64,000 nt of DNA, from NCBI GenBank assembly GCA_002633025.1, contig NMRB01000208.1, positions 299,017 to 363,016 on the forward strand. Reading direction: 5' to 3'. The notes under the pieces were generated by a model that was given only the letters and a program-made list of their open reading frames with translations, did no database searches and was not told the origin of the DNA. The position numbers were made by a program, and so were the translations under genes. Shown one piece after another: positions 11,136 through 21,600 of this stretch (positions are counted from its first letter, which is position 1; each line of letters starts with the position of its first letter). This stretch comes from Notospermus geniculatus. Lineage: Eukaryota > Nemertea > Pilidiophora > Heteronemertea > Lineidae.

Positions 11136-11153
11136 GGGTGGGGTGGGGTGGGG
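11129..11153 (+). repeat. G-rich run, potential G-quadruplex
   Basis: Five runs of four or five G separated by single T. The spacing fits an intramolecular quadruplex on the plus strand. It may also just be a short microsatellite. Confidence 0.65.
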
Positions 11154-11160
11154 TTAGTGA

Positions 11161-11235
11161 AGGCCATCCTCCAACAGCAGGTTTTTGGTTTGAAGAGGAG
11201 CGACGTAAGAACTTCTGCTGTGGGAAGATGTCAGA
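11161..11235. mobile_element. Foldback MITE, family T, short copy
   Basis: GGCCATCCTCCAACAGCAG at the left pairs with CTGCTGTGGGAAGATG at the right. The middle keeps GAAGAGGAGCGACG. Longer copies are at 22833-22944 and 62016-62114. Confidence 0.6.
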
Positions 11236-11283
11236 AGCTCACATTTCGGTCGCAGTTGGAGTAGGCCTACTGGCATGACTGGT

Positions 11284-11330
11284 AATAATGGACTAGTTTG
11301 TGCCTGTAGCATGTAGTCTGCAACCGGGGG
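11284..11330 (+). repeat. Direct repeat, right copy
   Basis: AATAATGGACTAGTTTGTGCC followed by TGTAGCATGTAGTCTGCAACC. Partner of 11086-11135, about 198 bp away. Confidence 0.7.
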
Positions 11331-11396
11331 CTTCAGAGGGACATCGTTTTGGCCACAAAACAGATGGCATTCCAGGCAGCAGAGATATGAGATTCG

Positions 11397-11529
11397 CTAG
11401 CAGCCATCTTGCCAAAATCAGGTCATCACCATGGGAATTCTCCACAAGAGTGGGAGATGATTGGTTCTCCCATCCCCCAGTGGGGAGATCACCATGGTGA
11501 TGACCTAATTATGGCAAGATGGCTGCTAG
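11397..11529. mobile_element. Foldback MITE, family H
   Basis: The left arm CTAGCAGCCATCTTGCCAAA with GGTCATCACCATGG pairs with the right arm CCATGGTGATGACC with TTATGGCAAGATGGCTGCTAG. The arms are about 38 bp with few mismatches. It is bounded by CTAG at both ends. Confidence 0.8.
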
Positions 11530-12675
11530 GGAACTCATCTATGGGCAGGGACAGATAAAACAACTTGAGATCATGGAACGAAGTCAAGACTATATTAGAC
11601 GTAAAGGGTTAATTCAATTAGCTGTGGACATCTTAATCTTCTTGGTCTCCCTATGGTCCCTAATATACCTGCTAGTATAACATATTGACCATGATCATAC
11701 GAGAAAACAGATAGTTTCTGTGACTAGAATCAGTGAAGCAATATAATGTACATTAGTCGTAATACCCGTTAGGAAAAATACCGATAGACCAAATGAAATA
11801 CGTAACATACATGTTTGGGAATTTTGCTGGTTACAGATCCCAAATTAAAGGGTAAAGGCATTGCCCCTTGATTCTTAAAAAGTGAAAGAGGATGTTGCTC
11901 TTTTCAGAGACCTCCAGAACCCCCATGAGGTGTCAGGCCAAGCACATTCCCTACCAGAAAGAGCATCTCACCTTGACCGGTTTCAGAAACTTGTTGCTGA
12001 AGTTAGGATGGAACATGAAATCTGTTCCAACGTAACTGTTACAGAGATTTATGTACAAGTTGTACAGCTTGATGTACAGGTTTTTGGTCACAGTTGGGAT
12101 GAAGTACTCTCAAAAAATGTTTTGACCTTAACTTGAAAAAAACATTTCTTTAAAGGATATGCACTACAGGCAGTTGGGTTTTGTGAGAAAGGTCCATTCC
12201 AATGTAACTAGAACCAAGAATGACATACATGCTCTGTGGTTGATGAAAGGATTTTGCTGATCAGTGTGGTAACCATACAAAAGGTATTGACCGGGGATCG
12301 AAAGACGAAACTTCTAATTATGGGTGTTAGGAAGTTCCAAAGTGGTACACTGTCCATTAGTGAATGTGCTTAGCCACACATGACCTCATCAAGTGGCGGG
12401 CGGAATGTTTTTATGCGTATTAGTATCGGCGTCCATCTAGGAGTTCCGGTGGTACGGAAGTTCCATTGTATCTAACTTGTCAGCAAATCCTGCCGATGTC
12501 CATCAGGAACACGTGGAACCTTTGTTCTGTTGCAGGTCAAGTGTGTCATCCAATGGGGTAAGGCAGCATCTTCTTTGGTAATTTGGGGGAGTGTGGTCAT
12601 TTGAATCAACAGCCATCTTTTGTACTATTTAGTATATACTGATGTACAGTGAGGTTAGTGTTCCATTCGACCATC
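11530..12675. other. Unassigned stretch
   Basis: An 84-codon plus frame at 11882-12136 has no recognisable motif. No inverted or direct repeats were noticed. Confidence 0.5.
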
Positions 12676-12789
12676 TTCCCCTGATCTTGAGTGATGATGA
12701 GGCCTTTTCCCATTTCCCCTGATCTTGAGTGACAATGAGGCCTTTTCCCATTTCCCCTGATCTTGAGTGACGATGAGGCCTTTTCCCAT
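12676..12789. repeat. 38-bp tandem repeat, three units
   Basis: The unit joins TTCCCCTGATCTTGAGTGAC and GATGAGGCCTTTTCCCAT, repeated exactly three times with one or two changes (GATGATGAGG, GACAATGAGG, GACGATGAGG). Confidence 0.92.
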
Positions 12790-14762
12790 TAGACAGCAAG
12801 TATTGGAAGTAACTTTTATGTCCATGGTTTTCCAAGAAAGGTTTCTGGAGAGATTGTGAAACGTCTTGAGACTGTATTACAGATAATTACGGGCTACAGA
12901 TAGCTTCATGCTATTCCAGAAGGCCACTTTCCAACAGACACACCATCATTATGTGCAAAACTTTGAAAATTTTCTTGAAATAAAGGGTGAATATTTGCCT
13001 CGTCAGAGACAAACATCGTCGACGATGATTGATCCATTGTAATTCCCCCTCTTTCTCTGTTCTCACATCTCGCGCAAGCAGACGATACCAAACTTTCCAC
13101 ATACGTAAGTCTACTGGTTATCAATGTAGCAAACTTCATCTGTAATGAAGATTTTCTAATGAAGTTTTGGAGTGCTTTTTCTGGCCTCTGTATCGTGACT
13201 GTGCAAAGAAGCACGTCGCTGGTAAACTCGGCTGTATAGAAAAAGCAGCTAGATAGGAATGACGGAGCAAGTTCTAGATGAACAACGTGTTGGGCTGTAT
13301 ATCTGTCTTTTCGTCTCATATTGTGGGCCTCTGCTTCTTCGGCCTTATAGCTTTTTCACCCCCACGAAAATATCCAGGGACAACAAGTCTTCAAATGAAA
13401 AGTCGTTCAGGACAAACTTTGCACTGGACAAAATGTCCAGGGATTGAAAAGTTCAGGGATGAAATTTCCAGGGACGGAACGTTTGGGGTTGAAACGTCCT
13501 CAAACTCCAGAAAACATCTCTCCTCACCTGTTTTCACCCTCCAATGATAAAAGGCAGCATCTCCATTCAAAATCAGTGGGAAGATGATCAGTTAAAGTAA
13601 GAGCTAAACTTTGTACAAATGAGTGCGCGCAATAGTGTAGAGTAGGCTGTTATATCAGTTGACCATGCACCCCCTGATATTTGATGGATCAAAATACCAC
13701 CTTTTACCATTGAGGGTGGTGTTGAAGGAGTCCCCGCCACCAAAACAATCAACTTTCTCAAACATTATTGAAAGATATCAAAAGCTTCTCGCTTCACTCA
13801 AATGTCACGCCGTCTGCTACCTTCTGATTTTCACAACAAATGCTCTTGTCAAATGTGATTATGTCTACTGGCATTTAAACATAGTTTGAAGGTGAGCTCT
13901 GATTGTTTGAAATTGTCGTCAATTTCTGAGATGTTACTAAGCTGAAAAGGTTTAATTCATTGGAATCTTTCTCAAAACGTTCACAGAAATTTCGCCTTCA
14001 GGCTTTACTTGGCTGGAATGTCATATTCATGGAGGCTTTTCGAAATGTTTAACCAAAAATAGTTATTGAAAGTCATCCTTACAATATTTCGTCCTTTAAA
14101 CGTACCTTAGAATCCTGCGACTTTTCGGGGTAATGAGATTTATTATGAAATATTCGAGGCATGTTCTTGTTTCTAGCATTTCTCTGGCCTGACTTGGGGT
14201 AGTCGAAGTTAAGGGTTGCCAAGCCCTCTTTTGGCGATAAGCGCAGCCGACTGCTCCTATTGAACCGATGGCCTCTTTCTCATGAGTCTGCCACTCTAAG
14301 CACTGCCCCACCACGCTTCTATCGCTCGAATAATCGCCGAAATCTCCATTTCTGAGTGGATCTCTGTGTTAACGGTATCGTCAACAACCTGAGGAAATGT
14401 TTTCACTTCCGTATGAAATCTATCGCCTTCTTAATCGTCAGCCCTCGGGGTGCAATTATTACCTTACACCAAGATATAACAGGGTAATTGTGGAAGGGTT
14501 CCATGTGGCGGTATGGTGTGATTAGACCCAGTCTAGACATTTTGATGTGTGATTTAAAGAAGACATTGGCTGGCCAAAAAGTGGCGCAGGTGTTAAAGGA
14601 GCACGTTATGCGACATCAGTATTTTGACTGTCGACGTAGAGGGAGCCACCTAGCGGCAGCAATACAAACTACAATAAAAACCATTACAAATGTACACAGT
14701 ACACCGTGACAAAATGTACATAGGCCTAGTACACCAGGTCCATTTGCCGACAGCATTAATTA
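12790..14762. other. Unassigned stretch
   Basis: Contains a 137-codon minus frame at 12906-13319 without domain features, and the loose 13372-13500 repeat. Otherwise I see nothing. Confidence 0.5.
13372..13500. repeat. Loose CCAGGGAcaAA tandem repeat
   Basis: Words such as CCAGGGACAA, TCAGGACAAA, CTGGACAAAATGT, TTCAGGGATGAAA and CCAGGGACGGAACG recur every 15-17 bp with heavy divergence. They resemble the GGACAAAACGTACC array at 23587-23690. Confidence 0.5.
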
Positions 14763-15139
14763 CGCACAGGGAAAATGACGTACATCTGGCGGACGTATGG
14801 CGTATATACGGCATACGTCCGCCAGTCTTGGTTGCTTATATATACTACCGTATATAAAAGTAGCTACATGTAGATTCAATTTGTATGTACGTCGATATGT
14901 ACGTGGGATATATGGCGTATATATTCCGTACGTATATATGCGTATATATGGCGTATATATGCCGTACGTATGCCATACGTACGGCATATACGCCATACGT
15001 ACGGCATATACTCAGCGGACATATTTTTCCGCACGTAAGCCATACGTACACCGGACCTCCAGAGGATGATCCATTGTACTATACGGCGGATATAAAAGTA
15101 GCTGTACGTCCGCCGTATGTACGTCATTTTGCCTGTGTA
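14763..15139. mobile_element. Large foldback element filled with ATAC/GTAC palindromes
   Basis: The outer arms pair: CACAGGGAAAATGACGTACA and CTGGCGGACGTA at the left, TACGTCCGCCGTATGTACGT and CATTTTGCCTGTG at the right. The interior is a patchwork of short palindromes (GGCGTATATACG, CGTACGGC, GCCATACGTACGGC). Two direct copies of TATAAAAGTAGCT lie near 14853 and 15092. The many overlapping frames of 68-92 codons here follow from the low-complexity TAY repeats and are not genes. Confidence 0.8.
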
Positions 15140-15192
15140 GTCCCTGGGGTTCAATGGTAAAAGGCAGTACTAGTACATGTATATCCACATGT

Positions 15193-15299
15193 GATCATTG
15201 GGAGTGTGGTTGATAGATGAAAAGCTAGCTTTATGCTAAAATGTACTTGGTTGTACACAATAGAGCTTTTACTTCTATCAGCCACACCCCCACTGGTCA
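15193..15299. mobile_element. Foldback MITE, family S
   Basis: GATCATTGGGAGTGTGGTTG and ATAGATGAAAAGCT pair with AGCTTTTACTTCTAT and CAGCCACACCCCCACTGGTC. The arms are about 35 bp around a 35-bp middle. Confidence 0.75.
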
Positions 15300-16558
15300 C
15301 AAGCATCCTGAGAATCTCAGGTCATTTATAGTCGTGCCCCTTGTGCTATAGCCATTTACTTTATAGGGCAGAGTGCTCAGGTGTCCTTGACCTCCTTTTG
15401 ATAAAAAGATGCTGCGTATCCATGTCGATTACTCCTATGAAGGTGTAAGAAATGTATCCATATATATCTACCTCACAGTCACACCATATCGATTGAAGAC
15501 ATCGTAGATTTGAAGTATGAGTACGCTGAAGGACTTTTAATTAATAATTAGGAGCCACATATTAACGAACTATTCCTAGACATGGGTGATTGATGTTGGC
15601 GAAGGTGTAGGATGGATGCAAGGGAGGCCTTAACGAGATTTGTACCATGTGCATTTACTTGAAACATCTCAGCCTTTCAGTGAGAGGTGGCTGGCATGTT
15701 TCACACACTGCGTACAGAAGATAGTGGTGCCACCTACAAATCAAGTTTTAGATAAAATTTGTCATTTAACATTGGCATCTTGGCAAAATATCCAAACTCA
15801 GTCAATTCACATATTGTACCCAAAAGTTTGGCAAAATACCCAAACTTATGTAGAAGAATACCCAGAATTTTTTTTAAGGGTAAGCAGCACTGGAGAGGCC
15901 TGACATCTGATATCCATTTAGAGAAATTTGAGTTTGATAGACAAATTCACCAGCACAAACCGTACCTTGGTCTACCTTTGGAACTGCAAAGTTGGAATTG
16001 CTGACCTTCCGAATAGAGAAAGTTCTGGAAGACACTGAAAAACAATAGAACTATCAATAAATTTTTCATAGGATCCAATATCATTGATATATTGGTGTAT
16101 TTTTCTCTTTTTCAATATTTTTGCTGTCAGCGTCCATTTTTTTCAATCCGTGTTTCCTGTTGAGTCCAGCTAATCAGAACATGTGCAAAATCCATGCACG
16201 TGTGTCCGTCGACAGTTTGGTGTGTTGGTTGGATTGATTAAGATTTTCGGGTGGATTCATCTGTCAGGCTGTCTCACACCACGGTTTCATATCACTAACC
16301 TTTGGCCTTCGCTCTCTGTAGGAGATAGTCCAAAGGCGAAGTGACTGTACGTAGGTCTTGATATTTGAAGATATTCATCCAGTATCTATATAATAAGAGA
16401 GTAGGTCAATTTTTTGTGACGGGTAAACGCGAAAACTACCACCAAAAGGCCGTGACACTCGGTACCAACGGGAAGCTTACGTTTCGGACTAGGTTTTGGG
16501 TGCAGAACGTGCAGTTATAAGTGATTTTATGTTCATTGCCATGGTGATCGCCGCGGGC
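15300..16558. other. Unassigned stretch
   Basis: Two overlapping plus frames at 15640-16004 (81-87 codons) lack motifs. Repeated phrases such as GGCAAAATAYCCAAACT at 15783-15846 hint at a small diverged tandem duplication. Confidence 0.45.
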
Positions 16559-16560
16559 CT

Positions 16561-16680
16561 GTGACGTCATTCGATCTACTGTGACGTCAGCAATCTGCAC
16601 GCGTTCAGATAGATGACGTGACTTTCATCTGCGAAAGTTCATTGCCGTGGCTATAAAGGCTTTCCTGCATTGCACATCAG
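16561..16680 (+). promoter_or_regulatory. Candidate RNA polymerase II core promoter with CRE sites
   Basis: TGACGTCA, the palindromic CRE/ATF site, occurs at 16562-16569 and 16582-16589, and a half site TGACGT at 16614-16619. TATAAAG follows at 16652-16658, and an initiator-like CATCAG about 27 bp later at 16675-16680. Downstream, an ATG at 16711 opens a 27-codon frame that runs into the neighbouring MITE. The site combination is suggestive; no confirmed gene follows. Confidence 0.35.
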
Positions 16681-16770
16681 CAAATGGTAAAGCGGTAATG
16701 GTACTGAAAACATGAATTTGACGTTCACCTGTGTATTAAACCCGTCATGTGACGGGTACGTAGCTAGTTG

Positions 16771-16967
16771 TCTATTCATCGTATCCATGACGTAGGCCCA
16801 GGCCTACGTGACCATGGTGACGTTGTGACGTTGCGTCTTTTTGCCCACCAGCTTCTTCAGCAAAGCCATGAAATTTGCCCACCACCCTTGCGTCATTTGC
16901 CCACCACCCTTGCGACGTCAGCAATGGCGGACACTGTCGGAGTTACGTCATGGATACGATGAATAGA
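16771..16967. mobile_element. MITE, family I, 24-bp perfect termini
   Basis: TCTATTCATCGTATCCATGA plus CGTA at 16771-16794 is the exact reverse complement of 16944-16967. Inside, GTAGGCCCAGGCCTACGTG forms a small palindrome. A phrase of about 21 bp, TTTGCCCACCACCCTTGCG, is tandemly duplicated at 16877-16916. Confidence 0.8.
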
Positions 16968-17731
16968 GCCAAAAAACCCAGTTTCTCGCCAGCCGTCGTG
17001 GCTTAATGCCGTATTTGGTGCCTGGTCTGCATGCGAAATCTTATGTCTACAAGAAGTGGGTTCATTAGGAGTGCATATCCTGCTCATTGATGACGCGAGT
17101 TGATGCTAAAATATTACCGGCAATCCTTGGTACGTGCACTCATTTAAGATACTCGATGAAACACAGCATGAGGCTATGTACGGTATCGTTTCTTTATGGT
17201 ATACGTCATAGGCAACTAGTAGAATTACTCAAAACCCACGTCGTCCAGAATATTGATCGCGAATCAATGATCAGAAAAAATACAGAAGAGTTCATGATTG
17301 TCCCGCCGTCTACCCACGCCATATCTGACACCAACTTACATGTATGCGAATCGTAGATACGATTTAACACCATTTTCAATTACGGTTAATCTCAACTTGG
17401 CAGCGATCATGAAAACTGTGTCGCACCCTCCCATAATGCAGTTCTGCGATTTCATTGGTCGTTGAATGCAGCCCTACGATATTCTATGGCTATTTTCGTC
17501 GTCTGGAGAAGATTACGGCACGTTCTTACACTTCGTTTAATGTCGTATTGTCCATTCCCAAGATGCATCAATAATTGAGATTTCCCGGATTGATTTTGCA
17601 ATCGATTGAATTTTCTTGATTTATGAAGGTGTCTCACCTGACGAAGAATCGCGGGTCACGCCGTCGTAGACGGAGGACTCAGGCCGTGTTGCGTGAGGAA
17701 TGTCGCCGGCACTGGTTACTCAATTTGATTG
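16968..17731. other. Unassigned stretch
   Basis: An 89-codon plus frame at 17087-17356 begins MMTRVDAKILPAILGTC. It has no domain I recognise. No repeat partner was seen. Confidence 0.5.
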
Positions 17732-18749
17732 TATTTGTATTAGATTTTTCCATCAGGGCTGAAGCCATAGCATTTACCCAGGTAAGTACATGTATGGAAG
17801 AGGCCATTTCAAGTTGCTTATGTTCCTCATTGAATGGGGGAGGGTCTTACTTGCCCTCGCAAAGGCACAAGGTACTACAAGGCACCACGGCTTAAAGTCC
17901 TAAACCGCCAAGCAAAAGTTGGCACCCGATCATTTTCACCGCCCACGAAAATGGAACTTCCGATTTCCGCTCCTGGCTTCTGAGCATGCGCAGTACGCTA
18001 CCTTCGCTGAGTTTGTCAACGCTGAGATGGTCGTGCAAACCGCAGCAGACAGGATGCCGAAGCGAGAAGTGAAAGAAGGGAAAGGGCGGCCTAAAAAGGT
18101 AGCAAATGCCGACCAGCGGCTGTGGACTGTCCAGAAACATTATCGAAGTGGCTCATAATAAAGAAAGAACTCAGTTTTAAGACGATGAGGAGGTTGTTTG
18201 TGTGTATGGCATCATTAACATAATGCCGGACTGCGGAACTCGCCGCCGTGCCGGTGTAACGTCAGTGAATTCTGTGGTTTCTTTTGAGAAAAGACCAACT
18301 TGCCTGGCATACATGCATGTACCGGCCGACACCGTCATCAATGGTGTCACTCGTGTCGGATTGAACACTCTTAGGCGTGAATATATCCGCTAAAACTCCC
18401 CGGAATCGAGGAGAAATCTCGACTCGGTGAACTGGTTGCATCCATGTTGCTTTGACAATCAGCTGTCACACAGCTGTCAATTATCAGAACTTGCCCAATC
18501 AGTGATCGCGTAGTAAATTCCATAGTAATCACGTGACGTGATGATTGACAGGCGTTCATTCATCCTGGCGTAGCGCGGGAAAATGAAAACGAGGCTGTCT
18601 CGCTCGCCCCGGCGGTTTAGGACCACTTTAATGTCCCATGCGATGGACTGAAGAGCCGGGGATGATTAATCCCATATTGCCCAGGATTCGAACCCGCGAC
18701 CTGCCAGTTGTTAAGCAGACATGATAACCACTAGGCTATCAAGGCTCCT
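17732..18749 (-). mobile_element. tRNA-headed SINE, family 1, copy b, split by an insertion
   Basis: The 3' part (GTATTAGATTTTTCCATCAG, GAAGAGGCCATTTCAAG, GGCACCACGGCTTAA) lies at 17732-17895. The 5' part (TTAATGTCCCATGCGATGG, GATTAATCCC, then tRNA-like head with GGTTCGAATCC and TAGCCTAGTGGTTATC) lies at 18628-18749. Removing 17896-18627 plus one TTAA restores a continuous SINE that matches the other copies. Confidence 0.88.
17896..18627. mobile_element. 732-bp TTAA-target non-autonomous element nested in a SINE
   Basis: It is bounded by TTAA at 17892-17895 and 18628-18631. The left terminus AGTCCTAAACCGCC and the right terminus GGCGGTTTAGGACCACT are inverted, with a three-base difference. 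The TTAA duplication points to a piggyBac-type mechanism, although the usual CCY terminal start is not seen. Frames inside are at most 82 codons, far below a transposase of about 550-600 residues, so it would depend on an enzyme supplied from elsewhere. Confidence 0.8.
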
Positions 18750-19490
18750 AAGTTTGATACCACTTTGAATCAAAGTTATCCTATGTGAAATTTGAAAAAA
18801 TAATGTTGATATCGTGTCTGAAATGATGAAAGAAGATCTAAAAATCTGGGTTCATTTTTCGTGATATTTGTATAAGAACATATTACTATTTATCCTAGAG
18901 TCTAATTCTTCCACACAAAGGAATAAAAATATGATTTTTGAAGAATTGTTGGGTCAAGCAGAAATTTCTTTCGTGTTCACTGAACCTACCTCATTCCACG
19001 AATAATAATTATTCGGCATTTCTTTTTTTAAAACCCTCTGGTTTATTCGTTACGAAATGAATGAGAGCCCTCCATCTATACCCGCCGCTTTTATCTCAAC
19101 GACTCGTGGCGATATTACATTTGCGCTCGACTGCAAGAGTAGCCGCCGCAAATGACATGAAAGATAGGAAAAAATTCCACGGTGAAATGACGCACCGGGG
19201 CGTACTTGATGAAATATCGAAACATAGAGTCACGTCCTTGTATGATGATGGCTTATTATTTGAACCGTCATCTCGGAAAGAGGGGTATCGTTATCAGATC
19301 CAGGCCACGTGGTTTGTGCTGATTGGAAAAACTGGACTGGCGAGTGCCTCGTAATTGACCCTTTGGGCTTATGTTCATTCGGCTTGGATTGTAGTGGGGA
19401 ATCGTATAAAAGTACATGACATGTCTGTACATTCTGTAAGCGTGCTTCAGAAAATGGCCCAAGTGTCAACTTGGATTTGTTGAACCAAAA
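18750..19490. other. Unassigned stretch
   Basis: AT-rich from 18780 to 19060. A 97-codon plus frame at 19061-19354 opposes two minus frames, and I recognise none of them. Confidence 0.5.
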
Positions 19491-19704
19491 GTTGACTGGT
19501 TCCCTATCCTTTCAATGTGCTTTACCCATAGGGATGGGAGATGAAACCAGTCAACTTGTAGGACTTGTGGATCTGTACGTTTACTGGTTCCATATTTATT
19601 CACTGTGCTTTACCCATAGGGATGGGAGATGGAACCAGTCAATTTGTATGAGTTGTGGATCTGTAAGTTGACTGGTACTCTATCCTTTCACCGTGCTTTA
19701 GCCG
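19491..19704. repeat. 88-bp tandem repeat with internal hairpin
   Basis: About 2.4 units start at 19491, 19579 and 19667. Each unit contains TTGACTGGTTCC and, later, GGAACCAGTCAA, so each folds on itself. GTGCTTTACCCATAGGGATG sits between the arms in the first two units. Confidence 0.85.
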
Positions 19705-20090
19705 TACATACAGACGGAACACAACATCAGTCAGTTTATGGTCTGCAAGTCCAACAGAAGCCGTTGGAAGGAGAACCTTGAATATTTTTTTCTGAAACAC
19801 CATGTAAAGCCCACACAACGGTGTAACATCAATCTTTTTATTTATTTGTCAACTTTTTCTCCCTTGCTGCAATTATCGGAAGTAAACAATCGGAGAGATT
19901 GTGCTATTGATTCCTGATGACTGGAACCAATTGTTCCTTAGATAAACACGATTCTGTTGAGTGCTTCGTGTCGATTCAATAAACTAACAATCTGGTGAAA
20001 GCAATTGGAGGTCTTCAAGTACTTTTTGTCATCTCTTTCTCTTACTGTTTGTCTCAAATTCTGAAAAAAACAGGATGGCCTATAGCTACG
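19705..20090. other. Unassigned stretch
   Basis: AT-rich, with frames on both strands at 19938-20183 of 62-76 codons. Nothing recognised. Confidence 0.45.
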
Positions 20091-20463
20091 GTTACACCTG
20101 TTGAAAATACCCGTGTTTTTCCAGACCGTGTCAAACCCGTGTGTACGAAAAGCCCGGTGAGAGGTCACACTACTACATTGTAGTTAAGTAGCCCGGTGAC
20201 AGGTGCGCTGTGTGCACTGACTCTTCGGTCATTTCTGTATTGGCACACATTGTTGGAGGCGCGAAAACGATGTCACTTAATGGCTGCGCCATCTGTAGCT
20301 GTGCTAAGAACTAAAGAAAACACGGGGATTTCGAAAAGCACGGCAAACTTGCCATGTTTCAAAAACCCATGTTTTTTTAGACACGGGTTTCTTGAAGCCG
20401 GGCAATTCATAGGTGTGACCGCAAAAAACCCGGGGATTTTATGTAGTGTAACCACGGCTTATG
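20091..20463. mobile_element. Probable TIR element with GGTTACAC ends
   Basis: TATAGCTACGGTTACACC at the left pairs loosely with GTAGTGTAACCACGGCTTAT at the right. Inner segments also pair (AAGCCCGG with CCGGGC; GACCGTGTCAAACCCGTG with CACGGGTTTC). About 370 bp, no transposase. Confidence 0.5.
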
Positions 20464-20776
20464 TTCCAAATGTCAAAATAGTCTGAAAAGGGACAAGTTG
20501 CCCATGGAGACCCAACTCATGTGAAGACACTCTCACATTTTAAGGGTTAATTCTAGGATCAACAATGGGTCTATAGGGTTCACACTTCGCTGGGTAATTT
20601 TCGATTTTATTTATGATAACCTGAGCTCTCCACATAACATTATTCAGTTTTCATGGAAACCTCACACTCTGCTAGAGATGATGATGTCCAAACCATGATC
20701 TCGTTTAATTGAGCCAATTATTTGGTCATCGCTTCGGAAGTGACTTGTCAATCGTAGCTGACATTGTAAAATCACG
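20464..20776. other. Unassigned stretch
   Basis: At 20495-20545, CCCATGGAGACCCAACTCATG weakly recalls the inner arm of MITE family B. Nothing else noted. Confidence 0.4.
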
Positions 20777-21000
20777 GACATTTAAAGGTACGGTCCACCT
20801 GACTTTTTGTGTGCCATGTTCTTCCAGTGAGAGAAACTTGTTTGACGTTTCATCCCAACAGGGCGGCGCTGCGAGCAGTTATGCAAAAGACATTTAAAGG
20901 TACGGTCCACCTGACTTTTTGTGTGCCATGTTCTTCCAGTGAGAGAAACTTGTTTGACGTTTCATCCCAACAGGGCGGCGCTGCGAGCAGTTATGCAAAA
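20777..21000. repeat. Identical 112-bp tandem duplication
   Basis: The block starting GACATTTAAAGGTACGG and ending GCAGTTATGCAAAA occurs twice in succession with no difference seen. Its 3' half plus the following GACGTTGAAAACAGGGC also matches 42518-42632 in diverged form, so it is a dispersed repeat that was duplicated locally. Confidence 0.92.
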
Positions 21001-21068
21001 GACGTTGAAAACAGGGCAAGAAATGCAATAATGTTGCGCCATGACATCCCTTGACGCAGTGCACCGGG
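20955..21068. repeat. Dispersed repeat, copy 1 (partner at 42518)
   Basis: TTGACGTTTCATCCCAACAG, GGCGGCGCTGCGAGCAG, GACGTTGAAAACAGGGCAA, CATGACATCCCTTGACGCAG. The same words in the same order, with changes, are at 42518-42632. Confidence 0.7.
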
Positions 21069-21436
21069 TCAAAATGTCAAGAGTTGCAATCGCTCACAGC
21101 GCCGCCAAGTGGCAGTAGTTGCAAGTTCCTCATCGCTTGTGTCAACTGTGATGCTTTCTCTCTACGTGAGGTTTTATGTTGCAAACTGATAGTTTCATCT
21201 ACAGCGAGTGACATAGCAACGGCATGTTGGCTGTTGAAACTTAAAGGCACACACGACCTGAGTGTGTGTTTTGAGCCACACTGCAAGTAGGTTTCTTTTA
21301 GGCCCTATTGAAGCAAAACTTGGCTTTATCATGTGCAGGGCCTTTGGATGATGGTCTGTTTCAACCACGATATTCATATGGGGGGGGGGGTATGCCTCAA
21401 CCATCCCTAAAACCTACCCTTGCGCTGACATTGGCC
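21069..21436. other. Unassigned stretch with poly-G
   Basis: A run of 11 G is at 21380-21390. Frames of 62-79 codons on both strands are not recognised. Confidence 0.5.
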
Positions 21437-21600
21437 CTTTTTACACTGAGTTGGTTCGATCCGGTTCAAAGCGATTCGCCTATGTTTTGTAGATGAAAAG
21501 GGAAGGATACATTTATAGTCCAGGGTCACATGACTTCCTCTCGATACAAAAAGCAAGTGAACTGCCTCAAACTGGATCGAACAAACTCAGTGTAAAAANT
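21437..21600. mobile_element. MITE, family J
   Basis: CTTTTTACACTGAGTTGGTT followed by CGATCCGGTT at the left pairs with AACTGGATCGAACAAACTC followed by AGTGTAAAAA at the right. An ambiguous base (N, 21599) sits at the right edge. The middle is unique. Confidence 0.75.

Noticed and set aside
14760-15160. Several 68-92 codon Tyr/Ile-rich frames on both strands
   Set aside because: They arise from the TAY-rich palindromic foldback and are open on both strands.
20495-20545. Third copy of MITE family B
   Set aside because: Only about 20 bp resemble the arm, too little to distinguish from chance.
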